NCBI RefSeq assembly: GCF_032884065.1
Contig: NC_088879.1
Coordinates: 19,454,038-19,518,037, forward strand
From: Artemia franciscana
Lineage: Eukaryota > Arthropoda > Branchiopoda > Anostraca > Artemiidae
Length of the DNA stretch: 64,000 nt
Direction of reading: 5' to 3'
Below are positions 23,121 to 34,665 of this stretch, piece after piece. The position numbers and the translations under genes were made by a program. Each line of letters starts with the position of its first letter. Position 1 is the first letter of the stretch. A model generated the notes under the pieces. That model was given only the letters and a program-made list of their open reading frames with translations. It did not search any database and was not told the DNA's origin.

Positions 23121-24391
23121 CTTAAGCCAAGAAACCGCTTTTGGATTCAACAAACGGTAAAAATAAAGAATCCAGGACATTTTATTTTTCCTTTATTTAA
23201 TAATAATTGAAAAACTTGTTTAAGTAGAACTTTATTATATCGTTTTCTTATAGCTTATCATATACTTACTACTTCATGTTCTTAGAGATAGGTTTTATAG
23301 AAGAGGCCCAGATAAAAAGATTGAATAAATTGGAACGACAATCTTGCTCATAATCTTAATCCTAGAATTCGTCATTGTTTTTTATCTTAGAAAAAGAAGT
23401 GAAGTATCTTTGCGCTCGGTAATCTATACTGCTGGATTAACAGATAATAAATATATAATTAATAAAATAGTCTAATATTTCAAATATAATTATAGTGCAG
23501 TTAATTGGCAAATCGATTCTTTCAGTTTGATTATTTACAGGAGTGCATTTATGCTCGGAATTTTTAAAATTGTGTCTTCTTTATGCCGAAAAGAAAGCAT
23601 AATTTTAATTTGATTGATTTTTTCTTTTTGAAATAGCATCGTATTTGTGTATACAGTGCTTTTGTGTTGGTGATAGGATCGGGTAGACTCTACAGAAAAG
23701 AACTCTACAGGATTTTAATGAAAAACTAGGAGTGTCCTGCAAAGTACTCTTAAATATTGCCGAAAATGATCATTGAAAGAGGATTTTTTTTGTAGATAGG
23801 TATATTATTCAAAAAAAAATTACTTCTTGTCTACTTCTTTTTTCTTGTATCCTGTGATGATTGTTCTATTCTGAGATAATCTAAATGTAAATCCCTTCCA
23901 TGTTTCCTCTTTCTATTCTTGTATGGAAAATAAATTTGTTGCCATCATGTATTTCTTAAAGTTATCCTCCATTTTTGTTCACTATTATAACTTTTCTAAC
24001 CTATTCAGTTTTGCATTAGTATTAAACCTCTTAAAGACCCAGTCATTGGCTAAATTCTTACTTCAAAGATTATGCTTCACTTTGAAAATTTCAGTGCTAT
24101 TAAAAGAGGCCAAACCATAACGGATAATGTCATCTTTATTAATTCCCGTGTTAATACTCCTTTGAACAAAATTCAGCATCGTGGAAACTATTAGTTTATC
24201 TTGATTGTCCGTTTCTCGCATAGCTGAGCTCATAGGTTATTATTGGCTGCAAGGCATCATATCTATTTATTCTTTATACAAGTGTTTGGAGAACTAGGTT
24301 AGCTAGTCTTCAAGAGTAAAAAAGCTTCCACCTCCTGGATATAAGTTTGGTGGCACGTCTTTTGAAACTATTGTTTGTTTTTTTAATATAG
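23121..24391. other. AT-rich spacer, nothing recognised
   Basis: Likely intron or intergenic DNA. A weak resemblance to 41640-41780 lies at about 23540-23690 (repeat H downstream flank). Confidence 0.4.
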
Positions 24392-24479
24392 GGAGGATAT
24401 AGAAATTGTAGCTTCGAGCTTAAAACCAACAAGTCCATCACACGGAAGGCTTATGGCTTTTGGAGATCGATTGGAAAGG
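24392..24479 (+). CDS. Candidate exon of unknown protein (weak)
   Basis: A T-rich tract ending in AG precedes an 88-base stretch that ends at a donor-like GTATAC. In one frame it reads EDIEIVASSLKPTSPSHGRL followed by MAFGDRLER, which looks more like ordinary protein than the surrounding frames; a second frame is also open. No family was recognised. It lies 9 kb upstream of the Rab exons on the same strand and could belong to the same transcript, but nothing proves this. Confidence 0.2.
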
Positions 24480-25295
24480 GTATACTTAACTAGCCACAGA
24501 TTTCTTAGTATGGGTGCTGAAATTTAGTTCACTGTGAATAAAAAATCTCACTCGTTATTTACAAAGGGGGTTGGATGGCTTCAAAGAAAATAACCACGCC
24601 TTATTTAGTATCTACCAACTAAAGGCAAGCCGATACATCAATTAAGATATGGCTTAAGTGTGAGATTTTCGATACTCAGGTAGCATATTCATAGACAGAA
24701 AACGTTGCAACTCTGGTCGGATATTCACTGTATCACCATCATCAAGCTCTCCGACATTTTGTCTTAGCACTTGGGCTGCCTTTTAGCCAGCCCTTTGGCT
24801 GGCTGAGAACTAGTAAAATAAATAAAATTGGTAAGTATAAAGCTCTTTGTACCTTCTATAGATGTATAGTCGACTTGTTTTAATGGAAAATTAGGGTAAC
24901 AAAAGCTGCAGGCCTTTGGTGTGTATGTTTAGCCTAGGCTATATTAACAGAGGTCAGACTCCATCCCATTAATTTGCAAATATATACCCTGCGTACTGAA
25001 TCCAAATTCATTGTTCTCGGTCAAGTAAAACAGAAGGTTTTTGATAAATGTGGGATAGTGTATATTTCTTACCTTAAAATAAAGAGTAGCCTATAGGTTA
25101 CCACTTCATGCTTTTTTTTGTTATTTACAAATATGTCTGTTTAGGTTTACATTTTGTTTTAAGTGCTTTATATATCCTTGAAGATAATAAATTTTCTCTT
25201 CAGTTTTTTGGTCCCTCAATGGGTCAAATCATCAGCATCAAACTTTCAAACTGATTGTTTTATTATATATTCATTTGTAAGGTGTAATAAGCATT
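24480..25295. other. Spacer, nothing recognised
   Basis: 'tttgcaaatatataccctg' at about 24973 resembles words of repeat F (62660, 34545). Confidence 0.4.
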
Positions 25296-25968
25296 AAGGT
25301 AAAATTCTTGTTTAGTGACTTCTTGCTATCTTGGAAAGTGGTTAGGTTAGGAAGGTAAAATTCTAGTTAATTGACTTCTTGCTATCTCAGAAAGGGTTTA
25401 GGTTAAGAAAATTGAAACTTTCAGGGATGAATCTACAGCCTAAAGTATGTCCTGGGAAGGTATTTTGAAGCAACTACCTCCACTCCTCCCTCTAAAGTGC
25501 CCTGACCTTTGATGACCTTTAAAAATATGTGTGTTGTAAAATTGAAACCTTGCAAAATAGATATTCTGCTGAATTGAAGCACAACAAAATTATTTTCAGC
25601 TTCATGACTTGCTCAATTCCATTTTATAAGGTTTTAAAGATATGCAAATAAATTTTGAAAAAAAAACATTGATATGGCTCCAAATTATACTCAAATAACA
25701 GGAATTGCATTTTCAGAACTAAAGGTAGAGAAAAATCAACTAGCAACTGAAAATTAAGGTAAAATGTTGTTTTGTCAAAATTTCAATTGGTGTAGACCTG
25801 TCATGTTGGCAAATTTCAGGGCCCTCTGGAGGGAGGAGTGGAGGTGGGTACTTTAACATACCTTCCCAGGACATACTTTAGCCTGTAGACCTATCTCTGA
25901 AAGTTTTCATTTTCTTAACTTAAACCCTTTCCAAGATAGCAAGAAGTCAAGTAACTAGAGTTTTACCA
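25296..25968. repeat. Foldback element D, copy 1
   Basis: The left end 'gacttcttgctatctcagaa' through 'aagtatgtcc' is repeated in inverted form at about 25840-25968 ('ggacatactttagcctgtag' through 'agcaagaagtcaagtaacta'). The outer ~55 bp at the left is itself duplicated (25297 and 25351). The interior is AT-rich with no transposase, consistent with a non-autonomous element with long terminal inverted repeats. Confidence 0.85.
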
Positions 25969-26545
25969 AATGAAACTTTCAGGGATGGGTTTACAGGCCA
26001 AATTATGTCCCAGGAAAGTATTTTGAACTACCTAACTCCACTCTCTTCCCCTCTAGAGGGTCCTAACCTTTGATGACCTTTGAAAATATTTGTGTTATAA
26101 AAGTGAAACCTTGCAAAATAGATCTTCTGCTTGAATGAAGTACAACAAAATTGTTTTCAGCTTCACATTGCTCAATCCCATTTACAAGGTTTTAAACATA
26201 TGTTAATACATTTCCTAAATTAAAAAAAAAATATTGATATGGCCCAGAATTCTATTCAAATAACAGATATTGCATTTTCAGAACTAAAGGCAGAGAAAAA
26301 GCAACTGGTAGCTGAAAATTTAGGTAAAAAAGTGTTTTGTCAAAATTTCAATAGATATTGACCTATCATGTAGGCAAATGTCAGGGCCCTATAGAGGGGG
26401 AATGAGTAGATGTGGGCACTTTTAAAATAACTTCCTGGGATATACTTTAGCCTGTAGACCCATCCCTGAAAGTTTCATTTTTCTAACCTAACCCCTTTTC
26501 AAGATAGTAAGAAGTCACTAAACTAGAATTTAACCAGTACTGGTT
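25969..26545. repeat. Foldback element D, copy 2
   Basis: It follows copy 1 head to tail: 'gaaactttcagggatgggtt' begins the left arm and 'agatagtaagaagtcactaa' ends the right arm. The interior follows copy 1 in order ('gaaaccttgcaaaatagat', 'attgcattttcagaactaaa'). The outermost ~50 bp of the left arm are missing, as if it shares the terminus of copy 1. Confidence 0.85.
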
Positions 26546-27790
26546 TGTCATGAATAAGTTAAATAATCTTAAATTTTGACTAAATGTCTAAATACATGTG
26601 TTTTTATCAAATTGGGATAGTTTGGTTCAATACAACAGAGGACTCAATAAATTATATTTAAATGTTTTTGAGTAATTAGTATTTACTTTTTCTTGGAGGG
26701 GGGGGACTTCAAACCATGTTATTGAAATGACTATAAATATGTTATAGCCCAGTTCTAAAGATGGTTTTTGGTCACATCCTACTTCCTCTTGTTTTGCCTT
26801 TGCTGCTTCTACAGAATTGCATATCATCTATCAGGGTAGGAGTCAATAGATATTTCATCTTTTAGAGATTGGACTCTAATGTCTTGCATCCTTTGTATGA
26901 ATATGAATAGGATAATCATTTCTCAATCTTCCCTTTTTGTGAGGAAAATGGTTTGTGTTAGTGTTAAAATGTGTGCTGAAAAAGAGACATGCATTATAAC
27001 TTATAAAAATGGTTTTCAAAAATGGAAAGAAATGTATGATACTATTAGGCCTAAAAAAGAATAGAAATAAACTATTTTATGCTATGTATTACAAGTAAAA
27101 TATTGTTTTACAAATCAGAGATGTATTACTTATGATTAAAAGATACATTATAATAAGTCAACCTTAATTTCAACATGACTATTTCTTTTTAATATTGCTT
27201 CTCAGAATCTACCTCTCTAGGGTTGAAATTTGTTCCATCACCTGGTTAATAGGCAAATTAAATGTGTAGTCTGTTTAATTTAATTTGCTGGCAAGAGGGG
27301 GTGAGGAACAGAAAGAAGATTTATTTTTAGCTTTAGCCAATCTATATTAATCCATTGTTTTCTTCTACCTTAACAGTTTTAGCAAGTGAGTTGTGGAATT
27401 ACTAGTCACTGTCTTGGATTTTTTTTTAAGTTTTTAAATTTCCTTGGCACAAAGTAAAGGTTTGATTATAAGTTGCTTCTGGCTGGCACAGCTATAATAA
27501 TTTTACCCTTGTGTGAAGATTTATAAGATTTCTGCTGTCCATGAAACTTTCTATGACTTTCATTTCTAAGAATTAGCTAAAATATTTTTATGAAATATTA
27601 AATTTGTTTGTGCATCTGATACAGTGTTTTTTTCTATGCATGACTGTATTTTGTTTTCCTGAAAACTGGCATTTCTTGTTTAAATGCTCCTGCCTGTGGA
27701 GGAGCACTGTGTTGGCTAGGGCTATTCTGGTCCCCCTGGCCCTGGGGAACTGTGTTAACCCAGAAGTTTTATTTTTCTGATGTGTAAAGT
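26546..27790. other. AT-rich spacer, nothing recognised
   Basis: A G run near 26698-26707. The 61-codon frame at 26879-27064 has no recognisable features. Confidence 0.4.
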
Positions 27791-28030
27791 AGTTTTAACA
27801 AAATGATTATCTCAAAATGTTTGTCAGATGGGTTTTTGAAAAAAAGGCACAAGGAGGCTAGATCTGATATATTTGGGGGAAAACAGCATGGTTAGGATGG
27901 CTAGTTGCCCTCCAATCACTTTTGACTCTTGCTAGTGGCACTAGAACTCCCAATTTTCAATCAAATGAGCCCCCTGTGAATTTTATATAACAATCCCTTC
28001 TATATGAAGTACCTCTGGGAGAAAAATTGC
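27791..28030 (+). repeat. Old, diverged family G fragment
   Basis: The order 'aacaaaatgattatctcaaa', 'agttgccctccaatcac' and 'caatcaaatgagccccc' parallels 3245-3390 but with many changes. Confidence 0.6.
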
Positions 28031-28784
28031 AACCATAGGCAGTGCTATAGCACTACCTCTCAAATACTCCTCCCAGTGGATTAGCATTGTTTATCTGTCA
28101 GACAAAGAATATGTCAAAGGTAATGGCATCCTCATTGCCTCACCACAGAGACAATTTTTTTGTTATGTGTAAGTACAGATCTTGTCATTGCTGACATGAT
28201 CTTACCAGATGATCCAGTAAAGACAGTTATTTTCAAACAGAGTTTCTCCTGTTCTTTAATTAGCTTCATGCATTCTATTGATCAACTGAGAAGAGAAAAA
28301 AACCTTTGCTCAGTAACAGTTGGGGCTTCAAGTTCAGTGATTATACTGTTGAATTTCAGATTGGTTAAAATTTGAAATACTTCCACCATCTGATGCTACC
28401 TTTCAACTGCTATGCTCTGCGCATTTGCCTCCAGTGGGTTATTATTATTTTTTTTTTTTACAAGTGAACTGACCAAAGTTTGACCTAGATGTTTGGCTGG
28501 ACTTTTCAGGATGTTAAGGTTAACTCAGTTATGTCTACCCTGTAGGTATTCCTAGATAGTGTAGTTCCTGAGTACTGGTCATGCAAGCAGTCTACAGAAA
28601 ATTGCTTGTGTGTGGGAGGTAGACTGTGCGATTTACTTTGTGGTGGGAAATATTTGAATGCTTCTTTTATGCTGTATAGCTAATTTTTCTTGTTCTGTAG
28701 TTTTCAAAGTTTCTTTTGTCTATCATTTAGACCTGGGTGGAAAAATTTTGCAAATGCTTACTGATCACCTACTAGTCACATTTT
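28031..28784. other. Spacer with unassigned open frames
   Basis: A 71-codon + frame (28160-28375) has a varied composition but no family match and no convincing splice context. I leave it uncalled. Confidence 0.35.
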
Positions 28785-28788
28785 TGGC

Positions 28789-28840
28789 GGGTCCCTGAAA
28801 GGACCCACTTTTTTCAGGGTATGACCCTGAAAGGGTCATA
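28789..28840. other. Twin stem-loops
   Basis: GGGTCC/GGACCC (28789-28806) and TATGACCC/GGGTCATA (28820-28840) form two perfect stems in a row, with near-identical loop cores (CTGAAA and TGAAA). The function is unknown. Confidence 0.75.
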
Positions 28841-29214
28841 TTATCTGTCGGCACTGTTTCCTTTTACTTCGATTAACTATAGTACAACATTTTCTAATTT
28901 CGGAAACATGTCAAATAGCTAAATAAGTTAACATTCTTTTTTTTGTTTACCTCAATAGAAATTATCAGTCAACCAAGGGGATAAAGAAGAAGAAGAAAAG
29001 AAATTTCTTAGGTCTGAGCCTTGTAAAGGCAGAACTAAGTAAAAAGAAAGTTCTGAGAGGGTCCTTTAAGCAATTTCAAGGAAAAGATGTTCTAAAGTGT
29101 CCTAAATTTATAATTCTTTTCTTATAAAAGTGACACACATTTATACCCAAACACTGTCTTAGTGGAAAATGAGCTTTTCCAAAGCTTATTTGCTCTTACT
29201 AGCTATCATACCTA

Positions 29215-30225
29215 TGCTGCTTAATGGAACTTGTTGAAATAATAATAGTTTTTATTTGCAGGCTAAAATTTAACAAAATTGGTTCTAATTTTGTCCATAA
29301 TTTGTTGTAATGTCAGGTTCTTTTCATTTATTGGAATGAATTGAAAAATAACCAATATTAGTGCTTTTATTTCTTCAAGTGTAAACCAGTATGCATGCAA
29401 AATGAAACAAAGCAAAATTCTACAAAATAAAGTTTTGATGTCTTGAATTTTCTAATGTTTTCAAAAGAATTTCTTAAATGTCCGTGGATCAATCTATTGG
29501 GAAGGTCCCCTGCCCATATACTCAGGACAATTCTCAAGATGACGCGGTAGGGCTACTTTAAAATTATGCATATATCAAATTTACAAATGATGAAAGTAAA
29601 TGAAATACTAAGATTGAAATAAATCAAATTAATGTCGCAATAATTCCATTTCTGAACCAAACTTGTGGTTATTTTTCATTTTGTTATACATTAAACAAAT
29701 TTGGTAGATAAAAAACATATATTTGAATACACTAGTAGATGGACTTGCCACCGGTATAGAACCTCACTAAGTGCTGTATTGCTTATTAATGTAGAAAATT
29801 ACTGAGGTGTACTTGTGACTGTTTCATACCATATTGTTCTTCAGTTCTCTAAGAAGGAGATTGCACATTTGGCTTTCAAGAAAATAAAGTTAAAATCTAC
29901 TCATATTTCTCTGGTCTCACGCTCTGACGAAAATTGAAGAGTATCAGAAAATTCAAATTGGATTCTTGTATGTTCTTGCTGGTTGTCAATCACATACTTT
30001 TTGATAGAACTTGTTGAAATGGTGAAATTTTTTATGTGAGGGACGAAATTCAATCCAAAATAATGCTGATTTCGTTAAATAATTTGTCGTAATGTCAGGT
30101 ATTCACCATATAATCCTCATATGGAAAAATATTTAATGTTAAGATTTCTTTTTCTTTAGATGTAAATAACTGTTTATGCTAAATGAACAAATAAAATTCT
30201 TGAAAATGAGTTTTGACGACTTATA
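29215..30225 (+). repeat. Diverged direct duplication, ~230-bp units
   Basis: Segments 29215-29445 and 30000-30225 share 'gaacttgttgaaat', 'aatttgtNgtaatgtcaggt' and 'tttcttNagNtgtaaa' in the same order. The unit spacing is about 785 bp. Confidence 0.6.
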
Positions 30226-30700
30226 AAAGTGACTTGTCACTCAAGCAATCTCTTTTTAAAACTGTTGTAGCTTTGGTAGTTAATCTGATAGTAATAAGGT
30301 TTATCTAATACCGTTATAATTAATGTAACAGTGTTAATCTAGTAGCGCTATATAATAATTAATCCAGTAGTTAATCTAATAACGATGCAGGAGTGGTGTC
30401 TTGAGATTCGGCATTTAAGGAGATATGGTACTAAAAATTCGTGGTATGAGCTTCAGCATCGGCTGGAGACAAAGGGCCTATTCTTGAATTGCCACAATGG
30501 ACCATCTTTCATCGAGAGGAGTTGACAATTTGTGATTTTACTATGATATTTGATTCTAAACATGGTGAAATTTTCTGTCCCTTTTATTAGCGATCTTGTC
30601 AGTCAAAACGGTTGACACCACAGGGTACCAGGGACTTAGATCCAGCATTTTATTGGGTGGGGGGGGGCAAGAGGGGTCTATATCCGGATAGTAAAGGGAT
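30226..30700. other. Spacer
   Basis: Loose local repetition of 'gttaatctaatag'-type words at 30270-30390. Nothing else recognised. Confidence 0.4.
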
Positions 30701-31005
30701 ATGGGCCATATAATGATTATTTCTCCGAATTAATCGGATATTAATTCGAATCCCAGTGTACCCAATTCTTCAGTTTGGGACGGGGGTCAGTGGCGTGACT
30801 GTAAGCTTAGTCAGAGTCGACCCAGCTCTAAATGGGTACCTGGAGAAATCTGGGGAAGGTAAACAGGAAGGGTGTGCGAAAGCACAGGATGGCTGGCCCC
30901 CAACCCCCCATTGCACTTCCTGGCTGAAGGGCCAAGAAACGGAGATCAGCACCGCCGGTACGGACTGTAAAGTCTAATGCCTTATCCTTTACCTTACCTT
31001 TTTAT
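30701..31005 (+). repeat. tRNA-type SINE, copy 1
   Basis: A B-box-like 'ttcgaatccc' (about 30742) is followed by a body with 'gtcagtggcgtgactgtaag', 'ggagaaatctggggaaggta' and 'ccattgcacttcctggctga'. The same body, more diverged, lies at 59325-59600. The right end is 'ccttatcctttaccttacc'. The mirror open frames of 73 and 60 codons within it are artefacts of the SINE. Confidence 0.75.
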
Positions 31006-31655
31006 TTCTCCGAATTATTGGGGAGACAACAGCCCCCTTGCCCCCCACCCCAAAGGAAGCCCCTGCAGGAACTCCTCAAGCATTCGAATCGCTCAAATGA
31101 TAATTCCTTTGTGCCAATTTTTAACTTTTTCCTAGTAGGTATGCTAGAAGACTTTTAGAGACTGCTCTTGCCTGAACTTGAAAAACGAATTTTTGTTCCT
31201 TTAAATAAAAAAAAAGACGCTTTTTGAATATGCGACTTTAATCAGAACTGAATATCTATCTCCTACACAAAACGCTAGAAGTTAAATGGTTTATCCAAAA
31301 TTTTTTTGTAAAGTCGGTTGTTGCTTTTAGTTTTTTGTCATTTATTTGGACCTTTTATCCAAGCTCTAACAGTTATGGCAAGACCACCCAAAAAAGTTTA
31401 AATAATTTGGCCGCACAAACTGAAATGTCTATTATGGACAAGATAGGCAATCTTTTAAGGTCATGTATCATCCTATAGCTTGAAAGTAGAGACAATATTT
31501 TGAATGCAGGGTTTTATCTTGTTTTGGCAAAATGGAGATTTTGGCTTGATTCCTACCCAGTTTATTTTCCCTCAAGCAATTGACAGGACTAAAATAGATA
31601 ATAAAAACTTTGGCCAATATGTAAATAAATTCACTTATGTTTGCTTATTTCCTAG
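31006..31655. other. Spacer, nothing recognised
   Basis: No gene or repeat was recognised in this stretch. Confidence 0.4.
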
Positions 31656-31734
31656 AGCTAGAAAAGCAACTACTCCCATCAATGTCTGACAGCAGCCAAA
31701 CGCTCGGGTCCAGAGGAAGAAACTCAAGACCAAG
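31656..31734 (+). CDS. Candidate exon, Ser/Arg-rich, upstream of the Rab exons (weak)
   Basis: An acceptor-like 'tttcctag' and a donor AAG|GTAAAA bound 79 bases that read LEKQLLPSMSDSSQTLGSRG followed by RNSRP in one frame. A Met within it could be an N-terminus. It ends with two bases of a codon, whereas the next recognised exon (33243) needs one base before it, so another exon would have to lie between. I found no exon carrying the GTPase P-loop. Function not assigned. Confidence 0.25.
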
Positions 31735-32265
31735 GTAAAAATAATATTCTCTTATATTTTTTTTCTTGTGCGTGTATTTTCTTTTGCTGCAATAGTGAAT
31801 AGAAAAATGCTTAGTTTATAGGGAAGGTAGTTGTTCTTTCAGCTGAAACTTCTATATTTTCCCTTGTAGCCGCGCTTTCTTGCTGACGCAAAACTTCTCA
31901 TGGACATCGGATGCAGGGAAAATGCACGCTGAAGTATTTATGTCAAATCAGTTCATTTTTTCCATTGTAATGGCAATAATAAAACAAGTAACATGTACTT
32001 AGGCATAAATCCAATTAATATTTTTTAACGGATGCGTTTTCATTGGTTCAGTTGAGATATCTCAATCCAGTGTTTGAATCTCCATAGTACATAACTACGC
32101 TGCTAAAAATGGATGAACCAGGACCAAAAAAAAACACAAAATAGCTGCTTTTGCCCAAAAATGCAGCTTTGTGAGCCAAGTGTTCTTCTTCGAGTATAGG
32201 TTAGTTGACTGTTGACCTACGCGATTTTTCCACCTTACGCATGTTTTTTAGTGTGTTTTGATGAA

Positions 32266-32440
32266 CTTGACTCCGCACATCAAAATCCAAATATTTTTCT
32301 AAAACCTCTCCCCCTGGACCCATCTTAGGTCCATTCATACCTGAAGACTGTGATTTGCCTCTGGCTATTCAAAATTATGAAGTTTTTGAGGCAGTATCAC
32401 ATTTACATTGTGTTGCCACGTTCAACAGTGAAAATACATG
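32266..32440 (+). pseudogene. LINE reverse transcriptase relict (N-terminal to the RT core)
   Basis: One frame, open for about 58 codons, contains FSKTSPPGPILGPFIPEDCD, PLAIQNYEVFEAVSHL and ATF. From knowledge of non-LTR retrotransposons the stretch just before the RT domain often reads like '(I)xxYEVFxALSHLxxxKATGPD'. The match is partial and the downstream RT core is absent, so it is at best a short old fragment. Confidence 0.4.
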
Positions 32441-32694
32441 AGCAAATCTAATTAGTCAACTTGACAAGACTTCGTGTTCGTAAAAAATAAAACATAGATA
32501 TTCTATTGATACCCAAAGAGAAATAAACTTCGAAGGGAAAGTCAAACCTTCTTAAGGTGCTGGTGTCATATCTTCTTAGTATATTTTTTTTGTGCTGGTT
32601 TTTTACCCACGTTTCTGTTATTTTTTTATTTGGTGCCTGCTTCTACTGAAAACATGCATAATTTTTTTAAAAATAGAATTTCTGACTTTGCTAG

Positions 32695-33075
32695 TTTTTT
32701 ATGGCACTTGGTATTAACCAAGTGACATATAGCAATCGCAAGTTCTGTCTGTCGGTCCCGGTTTTGCTACTTTAGGCACTTCCAGGTAAGCTAGGACGAT
32801 GAAATTTGGCAAGCGTATCAGGGACCGGACCAGATTAAATTAGAAATAGTCGTTTTCCCGATTTGACCATCTGGGGGGAGTGGGGGGGCCGGTTAATTCG
32901 CAAAAAAATAGAAAAAATGTAAGTATTTTTAACTTAAGAGCGGGTGATTGGATCTTAATGAAATGTGATGTTTGGGATGATATTGTGTCTCAGAAATCTT
33001 ATTTTAAATCCCGACCGGATCTGATGATATTGGGGGGAGTTGGAGGGGGGAAACCCCTCCACTCTCTCACACCTA
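32695..33075 (+). repeat. Family C, single head unit
   Basis: It starts with an imperfect hairpin word 'cacttggtattaaccaagtg' and 'cccggttttgctactttagg', then 'aaatcccgaccggatctgat' and a G run. It is nearly identical to 45745-46095. The 87-codon + frame lies inside it. Confidence 0.88.
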
Positions 33076-33242
33076 AGCCGAGGATATGCTTAAACCTATT
33101 GGTTTTCTGCTTTGATGTATGTTCAACAGTTGTTTACTCTTAAAAATAATGGTCTATTAGTTTACTATAAATACTATAATTTCTTGATTTAGATTAGAAA
33201 CTAAAACCAGATTAATTTGGGTCTACAGTTGTGTTTTTTCAG

Positions 33243-33303
33243 GTCTTGATATCGAAACACGGATCATAGAAGACCAAGGAGAGAAGTTAAAGTTGACAAT
33301 AAG
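33243..33303 (+). CDS. Rab-type small GTPase, exon with switch I-side beta strands
   Basis: After a T-rich acceptor (ttttttcag) the exon reads, with one base from the previous exon, (G)LDIETRIIEDQGEKLKLTI and ends AG|gttagt. It aligns without gaps to the Rab stretch GIDFxxRxIExxGxxxKLQIW, which leads into the DTAG motif. The splice phase (two bases, AG) joins exactly to the T that opens the exon at 35185, giving ...LTIS-DTAG. The invariant Trp of the IWDTAG motif is therefore Ser here. Taken alone the exon is short and also recalls septin G-domain wording, but its phase and context favour Rab. The upstream exon with the P-loop was not found. Confidence 0.72.
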
Positions 33304-33511
33304 GTTAGTCCACAAAATATCATTCACTCATCATATTAAACAGATCGTTATAGAAAGTTGCTCTTTTCAATGCAAACTTTGAAATTCATTTATATTTTTA
33401 ACTTTAAGACCAACTGTAAGACAGTTTTTTAACCAATCAACCACTCTTTGAAATCGTTATTATGGGTCAAATTCAAATGTTCCCTCGTTAAAGAATTCTT
33501 GCTGATTGGGC

Positions 33512-34490
33512 ATCTTTTTTTTTCTTTGTTCCTTTATTCAAGGCGCAAAGTACTTAGAGGTATCTGATATGCCGCTATTCAATTACTTAGTTCTGAAATT
33601 TCAAGAATTCAAATGTCTTTTGAACCTATTTTTGAAGGAACCACCAGAGGTATTCGCAGGATTAACGTCCCCAGGAAGATCGTTCTAGGTAGAAGTGGAA
33701 CGCCAAATGAAGCTCTTCCTCAAGTACTGGGTTCTTGGCGTGTCCTCCCTTAGATAGTTGGATCGAGCTGTGTGCCTTCATGTCAGCCTCGTCGGTTGGA
33801 CAAAGGTGGGAACAATTCGAGAGTGCTTGTTTGAGGGAGGTGAATTTATTTTATTGTAGAAAACAGTCATCGACGCTATATCAAAATTTTGATTAAGATG
33901 CTGGAGCAAGCTGTGTGTAGAGACGCAGCCTGCCCTGTTGGTCCTATTCTGGTTCTTTTGGAATGGTGGTAACAACATTTCAGGGGCACCAGCATATAGC
34001 AGGCATCCATATTGAGATGTGGGTCTGATAAAAAACTTGTAAAGTGGAATAATCGAGCTGGATGGAAGAAGGTTTTTGCAGCGAAGAGTAACACCGATCT
34101 TTCTTGTGCAGGAGGTTCTCCTCACCTGAACAAGGTGGTTATTCTAAGAGAGATTGATGGAGAAATGAATTTTCAGTAGACGAAACTCGTCGACTGTCTT
34201 TACAATTTCATTTTTGAAAAAGAAACTGTGCTATTCACGCTGCACCTTTGATCGGTTAATAAGAAACTTCTTTGGTTTCGATGTATTGCAGCTCATCATC
34301 CGTGTATCAGGCCACGTTTTGATTTTATTAAGATCCATCTGTAGTTAAAGGGAGGCTTGTATTGGATCTTCATGTCTTGGGATCGCCGAGTGGGTAGTAG
34401 TATCGACGGCAAAGTAGTGAAGAAGGATTTCAAGGATGTCCACAAACTCATCTCTATCGTCAAAACTGCATCTTGAATCAAAGTTTAAGA
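33512..34490 (-). pseudogene. 5'-truncated non-LTR retrotransposon (LINE), RT C-terminal part
   Basis: Reading down the minus strand: an RT motif C relic 'HYFAVDTTT' (expected F/Y-ADD), LQMDLNKIKTW, then RRTSCTRKIGVTLRCKNLL, IIPLYKFFIRPTSQYGCLLY, and the C-terminal DLPGDVNP and FKNRFKRHLNS. The element finishes with an AATAAA (minus strand, about 33532) and an A run at 33513-33521, so the 3' end is well defined. There are several in-frame stops (for example after QASL, after KVQRE, after INLS and after PTRLT), so it is dead. The 5' end is cut near 34490, upstream of the remaining RT motifs. Clade not settled; Jockey-like or CR1/L2-like are possible. It lies antisense inside the Rab intron. 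Confidence 0.82.
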
Positions 34491-34529
34491 TTCATTTTTG
34501 TCGGAAAAGAACTTTACCCCACCCCTATA

Positions 34530-34665
34530 CATACTAGTTCAGTGTATATTCAAATTCAGGGTATATATTTGCACATTGAGGGGGGGGGGTAAAGTTGATT
34601 TCCAGTGCAAATGAATGTTAAATTTGGATTCAGGATGCAATTCTGACTGCAGGGGCATGTTTGAA
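34530..34665. repeat. Repeat F
   Basis: 'gggtatatatttgcacattg', a G run, 'gtaaagttgatt' and 'gatgcaattc' recur, with changes, at 61565-61610, 62630-62765, 52985-53050 and 53355-53430. Confidence 0.6.

Noticed and set aside
30756-30977. 73-codon + and 60-codon minus frames with good-looking composition
   Set aside because: Both lie within a SINE that recurs at 59325-59600.
31870-31988. Stop-free stretch after 'cccttgtag' that contains DAGK and SNQF, considered as the missing Rab P-loop exon
   Set aside because: It lacks the GxxxxGK[ST] spacing, has no good donor in the needed phase, and is too long to match between the P-loop side and the exon at 33243.
33243-33303. Septin exon (ETRIIEDQGEKLKLT resembles septin G domains)
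   Set aside because: The in-phase continuation at 35185 is clearly Rab (YYRGA, NKFD) and no septin-specific sequence follows.
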